From Chlorobiaceae bacterium (GTDB lineage: Bacteria > Bacteroidota > Ignavibacteria > UBA10030 > SZUA-254): a stretch of DNA of 41,790 nt. Location of the stretch: contig PNNN01000042.1 in the NCBI GenBank assembly GCA_013824245.1, positions 1-41,790 on the forward strand. The letters are read 5' to 3'. This document shows positions 24,213-31,952 of the stretch, in pieces. Each line of letters starts with the position of its first letter. Positions within the stretch are counted from its first letter, which is position 1. A model generated the notes under the pieces. The model ran no database searches, was not told where the DNA came from, and worked only from the letters and a program-made list of their open reading frames with translations. Both the position numbers and the translations under genes were made by a program.

Positions 24213-27110
24213 ATGAAAATTGAGACACACGTCCGATCTTTATTACTGCTTATTTTATTGATGCTGCCATTCCAAGCGCGAAGCCAGGCGTGGAAGGAAT
24301 TGCTCAATCATGCTAACGCATGTAATAAACAAGGGAATTTAGATTCTGCTAAAATTCTATTCGATCAAGCGCTTGGCGATGCGCAACACACATTCGGAGA
24401 ATACGATTCATCGGTTGTTTTAATTTTACGTGCCATTGGAGTATATTTTCAAAGTAAGAATGCTGACAGTGCCGAAATATATTACCGTAGATCAATTGAA
24501 GTCTACACAAAATCGAATAATACATCTCCCCTTGAGTGTGCGAAAGCATATCATAATCTCGGAGTTTTGCTGGGTGAATCTCCAAGGTCTGACGAAGCAG
24601 AAAATATCCTGTTGCAATCGCTCGAGATTAAAAGAAAGTTACTTCCCCCAACAGATCTGAGTGTACTGCGAACTGAAGAAGCGCTCGGTACTTTGTATCG
24701 TGAAAGTGGAGATTATGGTAAGGCGGTCATGATTACTACCTCCGTGTTAGAAAGAAAAGAAAAAATTGTCGGTCATAATCACTCCTCGCTTACCATTACT
24801 TTAAACAATCTTGGAATCGCTTATTATTATATGGGTGACTATCCCAATGCCGAGATTAATTTTAAGCGAGCAATTAGCTTGACAGGAGAAGATACATCTA
24901 ATCGGGCAGGATTCATGAACAATCTAGCGGCTGTCTATCATGATGAGATGAAGTATTATGAAGAGACTCAAATCCTAAGGATAGCATGGGAATCAATCAA
25001 GAACCGAGCAGCCGTTAACCCGTCAATGAAAATGCTTCTAGTCGGTGATCTTGGTGCAGCGGAGTATAAATTAAATGAAATCGAAGCTGGTAAAGAACAT
25101 CTACAAGAAGCTCTCACCATTGCGCGGGAAAATGGTCTGGAAGAATCTCCCGATCTTACTTACACTCTACGGACGCTTGCTGAAATTTACCGTGACGAAA
25201 AGAAGTATACGGAAGCTGATTCATTTTACAGGGCAACCACTGCCATCGTTCGGACAAAGTTGAGCAGGCAACATCAACTTCTGGCTACAACTATCCAATC
25301 ACACGCGAGTTTGTTTCGAAGAATTGGAAAACTCGACAGTGCATTGACACTTTATTACAAAGCATTCGAAATGTATCATCAGATGTTCCAGGACGTTGCA
25401 CAATTTGTTTCTGAGCAGGAAGCACTCCGGACTGCCTTATTGTCAGAACGCTCTTCCAACCTGTATCTTTCGACTTACTCAGAACTTCGGAACCCCTCAG
25501 AACAACGCAGAGCGGAGGCAGCCAACGTTCTTCTTCAATCAAAGGGAAAGATTTCTGATGAAATATTCCAGCGGCACCAGATGTTTGTCCGGGATGGTAC
25601 ACCAAGAATTGATTCACTTTCACATAAGTACCACACCGCCAAAGTGCGGCTGGCGGCTCAGTATATACAATCGGAGCGCATGCATACTGGAACCGGGAGT
25701 GTTTCGGTGTTAGACTCTTTGAGCCGTCTGGTAACACATTTAGAGTCTGAACTTGTTCATACCAGCGGAGATTTTAAAAAAGCACTTCCTCCAGAAAATA
25801 TTACTTCCGAAAAAATTGTCCGATGTTTACCTTCCTCAACAGTTCTTGTTGAGTTTGTGAAGCATTCTTTCTTTGATTGGGAAACCCAATCAGATCACCC
25901 AAAATACAGCGCTCTAATTCTGTTACGCGGTGAGCGCAATCCGCGCATCGTTGAACTGGGAGATGCGACTGTGATCGATAATCTTGTGAGTCGCTATCGG
26001 AAACATATGCTTGTTACATCCTTATCGGGTGTAACCCCAGCGAGGTGGGAAGAATACAAATCAATTGCTCGCTCGCTTTTCAAAAAAATCTGGCAGCCAC
26101 TTCAACTCAAATTGAATGAGGGGGAAAAGATAATAATCGCACCAGACGGAGCGTTAAATCTTCTCGCCTTTGGTGGATTGATGAAACCTTCGGGAAATTA
26201 TTTAATTGAAGAGCATTCACTACATTACCTCTCTGCGGGACGAGATCTACTGCGACTTGAGCAAAAGAAAGAAAGTGGAAAGGGATTACTCGCTTTTGGT
26301 GATGCAGATTTTGATGCACCGGTTGAGGCGCGGATCAAAGATCAGCAACCGATGTTGGCAAGAAATGAAGAACAAGACCAATTCAATGCGGTAAGAAATG
26401 CAAGATCGAATTGTTTTATGATGAGCAATGAAACAGTTCAATCGCTTCCGGCTACACATTTTGAAGTAGAAGCGGTTGGATCGAATTGGAAACAGAAATA
26501 TACAATCGAACCTATTTCGGTTTACTATGGTGCAGGTGCAAGCGAGGAACATTTCAAACAACATGCTACTGGAAACCGCTCAATACATATTGCCACCCAT
26601 GGGTATTTTCTTGATGTAACATGCAGCGACCAATCAATAATTTCAAAAAGACGGCAGGATGTAACGATTGAAAATCCTCTGCTTCGGTCCGGCCTTCTGC
26701 TTGCTGGTGCGAATCTGCATGGAGAAGGCGCTGATGCACCCGGCGCTGAAGACGGCATCCTCACTGCACTGGAAGTTTCCTCACTTGATCTCCGAGGCAC
26801 TGATTTAGTAGTTCTCTCCGCCTGCGAAACGGGATTGGGGAAGATTGAACAAGGTGAGGGTGTATATGGACTGAGGCGAGCGTTCCAACTCGCCGGTGCA
26901 AAAACTGTCGTAAGTTCACTTTGGCAGGTGCCCGATCGTGAGACAACTACCTTCATGAAGATACTCTATTCCCAGGATGCAAAAACGTACCCTGAACTAT
27001 TCCAGAAAACAGCAATCCAAAGATTGAAAGAACTAAGAATCAGAAAACAGTCCACTCATCCTTACTACTGGGCTGGATTTATCGCAACTGGCGATTGGAA
27101 AATTAAATAA
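24213..27110 (+). CDS. Exported TPR-CHAT protein (caspase-fold protease-like)
   Basis: 965 residues. The ATG at 24213 is chosen over an in-frame TTG 51 bases upstream because a signal peptide (VRSLLLLILLMLPFQARSQ) follows it and the TTG lies inside the promoter match. About residues 30-440 are consecutive tetratricopeptide repeats (for example NNLGIAYYYMGDYPNAEINF). A helical linker follows, then a CHAT domain over roughly the last 350 residues. The caspase-like dyad is intact: HIATHGYF (His796) and VLSACETG (Cys871), with the usual AFQLAGAKTVVSSLWQV beyond it. It is divergent from the sigma/anti-sigma pair. A regulatory protease acting on envelope proteins is an inference; CHAT proteins can also be effectors in conflict systems. 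Confidence 0.93.
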   Translation: MKIETHVRSLLLLILLMLPFQARSQAWKELLNHANACNKQGNLDSAKILFDQALGDAQHTFGEYDSSVVLILRAIGVYFQSKNADSAEIYYRRSIEVYTKSNNTSPLECAKAYHNLGVLLGESPRSDEAENILLQSLEIKRKLLPPTDLSVLRTEEALGTLYRESGDYGKAVMITTSVLERKEKIVGHNHSSLTITLNNLGIAYYYMGDYPNAEINFKRAISLTGEDTSNRAGFMNNLAAVYHDEMKYYEETQILRIAWESIKNRAAVNPSMKMLLVGDLGAAEYKLNEIEAGKEHLQEALTIARENGLEESPDLTYTLRTLAEIYRDEKKYTEADSFYRATTAIVRTKLSRQHQLLATTIQSHASLFRRIGKLDSALTLYYKAFEMYHQMFQDVAQFVSEQEALRTALLSERSSNLYLSTYSELRNPSEQRRAEAANVLLQSKGKISDEIFQRHQMFVRDGTPRIDSLSHKYHTAKVRLAAQYIQSERMHTGTGSVSVLDSLSRLVTHLESELVHTSGDFKKALPPENITSEKIVRCLPSSTVLVEFVKHSFFDWETQSDHPKYSALILLRGERNPRIVELGDATVIDNLVSRYRKHMLVTSLSGVTPARWEEYKSIARSLFKKIWQPLQLKLNEGEKIIIAPDGALNLLAFGGLMKPSGNYLIEEHSLHYLSAGRDLLRLEQKKESGKGLLAFGDADFDAPVEARIKDQQPMLARNEEQDQFNAVRNARSNCFMMSNETVQSLPATHFEVEAVGSNWKQKYTIEPISVYYGAGASEEHFKQHATGNRSIHIATHGYFLDVTCSDQSIISKRRQDVTIENPLLRSGLLLAGANLHGEGADAPGAEDGILTALEVSSLDLRGTDLVVLSACETGLGKIEQGEGVYGLRRAFQLAGAKTVVSSLWQVPDRETTTFMKILYSQDAKTYPELFQKTAIQRLKELRIRKQSTHPYYWAGFIATGDWKIK

Positions 27111-27119
27111 ATTGATTCA

Positions 27120-27230
27120 TTGGTCCATTTATCCATTTATCCATTGATACAATGATAAAATGATTCAATGATCCGACGATTCAATCCATAACTCCATAAC
27201 TCCATTAATCCCTCCCTCCATCAATCCACA
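27120..27230 (+). repeat. Degenerate low-complexity tandem words
   Basis: After the CHAT gene the sequence repeats CCATTTAT, ATGATTCAATGAT and CCATAACT with drift. These are slippage-type repeats without coding capacity. The rest of the 266-base gap up to the HTH gene is AT-rich and shows no clear promoter. Confidence 0.6.
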
Positions 27231-27376
27231 AAATATTTCTTCTTAAGTCACGAATCTCCCTCTCAATTAACTTTCTTATCACACCTTTAAAAAAATCTTC
27301 TCATTTCTTGTAACCTTTTCTTGTCTCAAGCGACTTGTATATAAAGGGGTATAATATTTAAAAATCAAGGATCTGT

Positions 27377-27691
27377 ATGCAGAAGGCGATCGATTATATA
27401 AAAACAAACTGGCGGGGAGGCAAAAGTTTAAAAGAAATTGCAAAAATCCATAAGATTGATCCGGGGAATCTGGAGCGGGAATTCCGAAATACAGAAGGAA
27501 TGACAGTTAAGCATTACACGGATGGTAAACGTAAAGAATATCTAGTGCAGTTAATTTCGAAGGATGATGCCTTTGGATATGAAATGGGTGCGAAATTAGG
27601 ATTTGAAACCGACCGCGCTTTTTATAGATGGGTAAAGCGGGCATTTGGAATATCTTTCAGAGAATTGTGGAGAAATAAAATTATTAACTGA
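27377..27691 (+). CDS. Stand-alone AraC-type DNA-binding domain protein
   Basis: 104 residues, which is just the two-HTH AraC/XylS DNA-binding module. The first helix pair is GKSLKEIAKIHKIDPGNLEREFRNTEG, and the second is YEMGAKLGFETDRAFYRWVKRAFGISFRELW with the family's G(F/Y)..xx.F.R.F(K/R)...G.S....R pattern. There is no ligand-binding domain, so activity would be set by level or by a partner. AAGGA is upstream. It sits between the sigma/CHAT locus and the T9SS cluster, and the targets are unknown. The frame is intact, so this is not obviously a fragment of a longer regulator. Confidence 0.82.
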   Translation: MQKAIDYIKTNWRGGKSLKEIAKIHKIDPGNLEREFRNTEGMTVKHYTDGKRKEYLVQLISKDDAFGYEMGAKLGFETDRAFYRWVKRAFGISFRELWRNKIIN

Positions 27692-27725
27692 TGTTACGCA
27701 ATACTGCCAAGATATACATTAATTG

Positions 27726-27784
27726 CCCCACGATTTATCGTGGGGATAAAATAAAATAAAATAAAATATATTGGGCTTCAGCCC
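27726..27784. repeat. Two short palindromes of the REP-like group
   Basis: CCCCACGAT/ATCGTGGGG (27726-27745) shares its core with the 26-bp palindrome at 20792-20817. GGGCT-tc-AGCCC (27773-27784) has the same TC centre as AAACCGTT-tc-AACGGTTT (20839) and ATCGAACT-tc-AGTTCGAT (34720). Confidence 0.7.
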
Positions 27785-27817
27785 CATAATTATAGGGTTA
27801 ACATTCGAAGCGATGAA

Positions 27818-27885
27818 CATGCGGCTTGCTCTTCGTGGATTAGGTACCGCAAAACAATGACAATGTCAAACGAGTGAGCCGCATG
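27818..27885 (+). repeat. GCGGCTT-type long inverted repeat, copy A
   Basis: Left arm CATGCGGCTTGCTC (27818-27831), right arm GAGTGAGCCGCATG (27872-27885): 14 bp including two G-U pairs if read as RNA. The 40-base loop contains CGTGGATTAGGTA, also found (with one inserted base) in copy C. TTTTT follows, so this copy could also end transcripts of the HTH gene. Confidence 0.75.
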
Positions 27886-28064
27886 TTTTTGACAATAAAA
27901 AGGATATTTATTTCATTGATTTCAACATAATATACCGGTAATTTAAACTCACGGGCAAAGTCGCATTCAACACGTCTCAACTTGTTTCAAGAAAATAAAA
28001 AGTCATTTATGGTTGTAGGAAATAATCCACAAATTCAATCCACTAATCCACCCAAGGAGGGTAT

Positions 28065-31000
28065 ATGAAACATTTTTTAATATTTTTGCTGCTTTTAATT
28101 TGTTCGCAATTATTATTATCGCAAGATAGGATTCTTGTTACTCCGTTTAACGATGCTATACCTATTAATGAGGGAGAGAGTGCGGTAAATAAGATTGTGC
28201 AAAGTAATAACCAACCATCCTCAATTCAATCGTTGGAGTGCAATAACAGTCAGAGGTATGGCTATTCCAAAGTTGATTATCCATCGAACATCCACTTAAT
28301 GGCTTGGCACAAAGATGTAATGGCGATGTGGTTTGTTGCACCAGCAACAGGTTACATTGATACATTATTCTGGTACGGAGTTTTTATTGGAACAGTTGAT
28401 TCATCAATAGAAATCACACTTTTTAAATCTAATATTGGTCCCAATTCCGGTCCAGGGGTGAATTATCCTTCAGCGTGCAGCGATTGGGGATACTTTCCAA
28501 ACTCAAACGATCCTGATCAGGGAGTTGCACCTTATCCGGGTGAAGCGACAGGTGCCTGGATTTCAACTGTCGAATCGCCATATGTTTCTTTTCCGCCATT
28601 TGGTTCAGTCCTTCCGGGAGAATATTTTCAGGCAAAAAATTTACGTGCAAAACATAAAAGCGGATTAAGTTCATTTGCATTATCAAGCTATTGTGGAAAA
28701 GTTTATGTGACTGAGGGAGATTCTTTTTTTATAGCAATGAGAGTTCCTGGATATTATCATGTCTCGGATCCACCCACATCATGGAATACATCCTCAGAAT
28801 ATCCTTCTCATAGAACATGGAAATTCTACGAACATGCTACTCCAAGTTGCACTCCAACATCCGTAAAGGGATGGAAAGCACGCGAGTTTGGTGTTTTCAA
28901 TTGGATGTTTAGTATGGTCTCTGCTGTGAATGCGCCGCCAGTCATCGGCAATATCACCGATGCAGGGAATAAACTAACCACCACTCCACAATCAATAACA
29001 GCCGAATTGCTCGATTGCGATTTTGAGTTTCCTGAAGAAGCAGCAATCGATTCGGTGCTCATTAATTGGGAGCTAAATGGTGTTCCTCAAAATGATATTT
29101 TAATGTCACACTCGACTGGAGATATTTATAACGGCGAAATCCCCGGTGATATGCAGGCAGGGAGTAAAGTCGAATATAAAATTTGGTCAAACGATACAAA
29201 AGGATTATCAAGCCAATCTGCATGGCGTCAATACCAAACAGGCAAATACAAGAATCAATGGTACACACTTACACCTAATGCGCCATTAAACGAAAAAAAT
29301 ATAAGCGCAACCGGTACAGAAATTTTCGCGACTGAATTCTTCAACCCTCAACAGCCAACATCTCCGCCGGCAGATGATGGGACTGCTGGTCCTTTTGATT
29401 TAGGTGGTCCATTTGTATTTAATGGAGATACAGTAAGATATGCATGGATTGGAGTGAACGGGGCTCTCGCACTTACCAACGAAGCAAGCGACATCCAGCA
29501 TGTTAATAAGGCAGGATTGTATACCGGACTATGGAGAATACCAAATGGTTTGCATCACGATGGAACAGGTGAATTAAATGATAATGAAGGTATCCCGAAA
29601 AATTTTATTGCTCCATTGTGGAATGACTTCTTGCTAAACGACGGCGTGACGCAGTTTGGAAAAATAATTCATCAGCAAGGGTATGAGGGAGATCCTTGTT
29701 ATTACATCGTTGAGTGGGATTCAATCGGAATTTACACCGACTTCGGCGGGCAATCAAGTTTTACAACATTTCGAGTTGTGTTGAATAAATGCACGGGGGA
29801 TATCGAATTCCAGTATAAAAATACAGATGCATCTACGGTGGCAGGTATTGTGAACGCAACTTCATTAATTGGAATTGAAAAAGATTCATCGGGCATTAAT
29901 CCGGGCGATTGGCTTTTCGCTAACAAAAACGGAACACCTAACGAAACACAACCGTTAAACTCAACTGCTATTGTATTCGTACACGATCATTCGTCATTGA
30001 ATACGATAACCGTATCGAAAATGATTGATGCTGACGGTAATATTGTTACTGCTACTGATCGAACTCCAAAAAGTTGGTATCTTGAAATCAGACAAGACGC
30101 TATTGATGGACCAATTATCGCATCCGGGAATTCAGAATCAATATCAGTTAATGGTATCCCAAACGGAAATTATTTTGTGGTCGAAGCTGATAGTTCAGAT
30201 TGGCTGCCGGTAGGTTATCTGATCGATGATATACCTTATACTTCTGAAAATCGTTACGCAAGTTTTAGTTTAACAGGGGATAGCGTTACAGTTGCTTTTA
30301 TTAATGTTCCGCCAGCATATGCTCAGCAATACCGCACCGCTACTCAGGAGCAATGGGCAACGGCAGTTGATCAGAAAGACAAGCTTAAAGCAATAAAACG
30401 GAAAGCCGATAAAGTGCGAGTACAATTTTTACTTGTTGCACCGGCAAACGCGACAGCAGTTAAGATAAAATTCGGAATGTTATTTACCGGTTCGGTGTGG
30501 GATGCTAAAAATATGACTGCATATCTCGATACAATTAATAATTTAAAAGAATACACACTCACTCATTCTTTGCCCGCGCGTGATACAATATTGGTAAATG
30601 GATGGGGCGCAAAGGGGAAACCGATCAAGGTGAAAGTTGAATGGCAAACATCTCCTAAGGTTACTAAGCAAGATATCGTTTCCTATTTAAAAAACACACC
30701 GGGTTTGCCAAAACCGAATCTACATAATGTTGGCGAAGAATTGTTTCCCAATAAATATTTTCCAACAAGCTACTTCAGTTCTTCCTCGCCTCTATTGGTT
30801 GGAAAACCACAAGGTGAAAAAGGTGCACGTTCAGTCGTTCATTATAAATATCAGGATGTTCAAAAGTCATTAAACAAAAAAGGACAACTGCATACCACAA
30901 CGCCAGGATGTTTAGATAATTTTGACACTAACGGTAAGCCGATTGATAAACAACAAAAGAGTTTGCCGCCGGATAAACACAATAACAAACTATTAGCAGA

Positions 31001-31688
31001 ACTCATAGCTCTTAAGTTGAACATCGCTGCAAGTATTACAGGTAAATTCCCGAACGGATTGGGACAACTTACTTACAGCGATCCGGACGATCCGGCTTTT
31101 ATTCTGAATGGTTTCACTATCGATCAAATTATTCCAAAGGCAGATAGCGTGCTTGGATGTCTTAATGTTTCTGTCGGTGGTACTCCGTTAATTGCCGTTG
31201 ATCTGTTTAAAGCTATCAGAAAAATCGATACTGCTTTTTCCGACATACCAAATTTCAAAGATACGATTAGTTTTGGTGCAGGAACAAGATTAACCGGTGT
31301 TAAACGTTTGATTGACATCCCATATTTGCATGCAACACCGGGTGCAGTACCTGTTACAGAATGGATTCCTCAGACTGAAGGGTTAACTATTAGTCAATAC
31401 GCCATGAAGGCAGAAAACTACCCCAATCCATTTAATCCTATTACAAATATTTCATTTGAAGTACCGTTCGAAGCATTCGTATCATTGAAAGTATATAATG
31501 TACTCGGACAGGAAATACAGATCCTTCTGAATAATGAAACGATGGATGAAGGTGAATATGAGGTGGAGTTTGATGCACATAATTTGCCTTCAGGTATTTA
31601 TTATTATCGGATTGTATCTCAGCCGATTGATGGTGAGAACGGAGAGCAAATTACATCTGCCGTACGAAAAATGTTGTTGCTGAAATAA
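28065..31688 (+). CDS. Large T9SS type A sorting-domain protein
   Basis: 1207 residues; signal peptide to about residue 20 (MKHFLIFLLLLICSQLLLSQ) after a strong AAGGAGG. An N-terminal domain (to about 280) has SYCGKVYVTEGDSFFIAMRVP. A beta-sandwich at about 286-385 (PPVIGNITDAGN ... GEIPGDMQAGSKVEYKIWSNDTKG) resembles Ig-like modules of secreted proteins. A beta-rich region at about 410-640 (AWIGVNGALALTNEAS, YYIVEWDSIGIY) is typical of large Ignavibacteria surface proteins. The C terminus (1115-1207) is the T9SS domain: [39 protein letters not shown]. No enzymatic motif is seen; adhesion or surface structure is plausible. A type-1 hairpin starts 6 bases after the stop. Confidence 0.88.
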   Translation: MKHFLIFLLLLICSQLLLSQDRILVTPFNDAIPINEGESAVNKIVQSNNQPSSIQSLECNNSQRYGYSKVDYPSNIHLMAWHKDVMAMWFVAPATGYIDTLFWYGVFIGTVDSSIEITLFKSNIGPNSGPGVNYPSACSDWGYFPNSNDPDQGVAPYPGEATGAWISTVESPYVSFPPFGSVLPGEYFQAKNLRAKHKSGLSSFALSSYCGKVYVTEGDSFFIAMRVPGYYHVSDPPTSWNTSSEYPSHRTWKFYEHATPSCTPTSVKGWKAREFGVFNWMFSMVSAVNAPPVIGNITDAGNKLTTTPQSITAELLDCDFEFPEEAAIDSVLINWELNGVPQNDILMSHSTGDIYNGEIPGDMQAGSKVEYKIWSNDTKGLSSQSAWRQYQTGKYKNQWYTLTPNAPLNEKNISATGTEIFATEFFNPQQPTSPPADDGTAGPFDLGGPFVFNGDTVRYAWIGVNGALALTNEASDIQHVNKAGLYTGLWRIPNGLHHDGTGELNDNEGIPKNFIAPLWNDFLLNDGVTQFGKIIHQQGYEGDPCYYIVEWDSIGIYTDFGGQSSFTTFRVVLNKCTGDIEFQYKNTDASTVAGIVNATSLIGIEKDSSGINPGDWLFANKNGTPNETQPLNSTAIVFVHDHSSLNTITVSKMIDADGNIVTATDRTPKSWYLEIRQDAIDGPIIASGNSESISVNGIPNGNYFVVEADSSDWLPVGYLIDDIPYTSENRYASFSLTGDSVTVAFINVPPAYAQQYRTATQEQWATAVDQKDKLKAIKRKADKVRVQFLLVAPANATAVKIKFGMLFTGSVWDAKNMTAYLDTINNLKEYTLTHSLPARDTILVNGWGAKGKPIKVKVEWQTSPKVTKQDIVSYLKNTPGLPKPNLHNVGEELFPNKYFPTSYFSSSSPLLVGKPQGEKGARSVVHYKYQDVQKSLNKKGQLHTTTPGCLDNFDTNGKPIDKQQKSLPPDKHNNKLLAELIALKLNIAASITGKFPNGLGQLTYSDPDDPAFILNGFTIDQIIPKADSVLGCLNVSVGGTPLIAVDLFKAIRKIDTAFSDIPNFKDTISFGAGTRLTGVKRLIDIPYLHATPGAVPVTEWIPQTEGLTISQYAMKAENYPNPFNPITNISFEVPFEAFVSLKVYNVLGQEIQILLNNETMDEGEYEVEFDAHNLPSGIYYYRIVSQPIDGENGEQITSAVRKMLLLK

Positions 31689-31694
31689 CAAGTC

Positions 31695-31743
31695 AGAACT
31701 CCGACTTCTATCCTGATTTTTCTCTGTCAGAAGTCGGAGTTCT
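31695..31743. repeat. CTCCGACTTCT hairpin, copy 1
   Basis: Perfect 15-bp arms AGAACTCCGACTTCT (31695-31709) and AGAAGTCGGAGTTCT (31729-31743), with a 19-base loop. It begins 6 bases after the stop codon of the upstream T9SS gene and has no following T-tract. Confidence 0.85.
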
Positions 31744-31766
31744 TCGTATGAAGAACTGGATTTAAC

Positions 31767-31833
31767 TGCGGCTTACTCATGATGTGTGTAATCGTTGATA
31801 ATGAATGGATCGATCTGGGGAGAGTAAGCCGCA
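31767..31833 (+). repeat. GCGGCTT-type long inverted repeat, copy B
   Basis: Perfect 12-bp arms TGCGGCTTACTC (31767-31778) / GAGTAAGCCGCA (31822-31833) with a 43-base loop that begins ATGATG. It lies between two copies of the CTCCGACTTCT hairpin. Confidence 0.75.
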
Positions 31834-31844
31834 TAAATATTATC

Positions 31845-31893
31845 AGACCTCCGACTTCTACATTGAATAATCAGAGTAAGAAGTCGGAGGTCT
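31845..31893. repeat. CTCCGACTTCT hairpin, copy 2
   Basis: Perfect 15-bp arms AGACCTCCGACTTCT (31845-31859) / AGAAGTCGGAGGTCT (31879-31893), loop 19 bases. Compared with copy 1 the A-T pair at arm position 4 is C-G, a compensatory change. Confidence 0.85.
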
Positions 31894-31952
31894 ACACGTT
31901 GAAAAATAAAATATAATTACAAAACTAATCATAATAACAATGAGGTACCGTT

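Larger units (their letters stand above)
27692..28064. other. Hairpin-rich intergenic region before the first large T9SS gene
   Basis: 373 bases without a gene. It holds the palindrome CCCCACGAT-tt-ATCGTGGGG (27726-27745), a run of ATAAA units (27746-27769), GGGCT-tc-AGCCC (27773-27784), and the long inverted repeat at 27818-27885. The last 45 bases carry the AAGGAGG ribosome site of the next gene. No clear promoter consensus is found. Confidence 0.6.

Noticed and set aside
22579-27110. TPR-CHAT protein plus sigma factor as part of a type III-E CRISPR (Craspase) system
   Set aside because: No repeat array and no gRAMP or other cas gene in the window, and the CHAT protein has a signal peptide, unlike the cytosolic CRISPR partner.
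27818-27885. A tRNA or tmRNA gene
   Set aside because: Only one stem; no cloverleaf arms, T-loop or CCA-type end. Copies B and C share the stem, not a tRNA fold.
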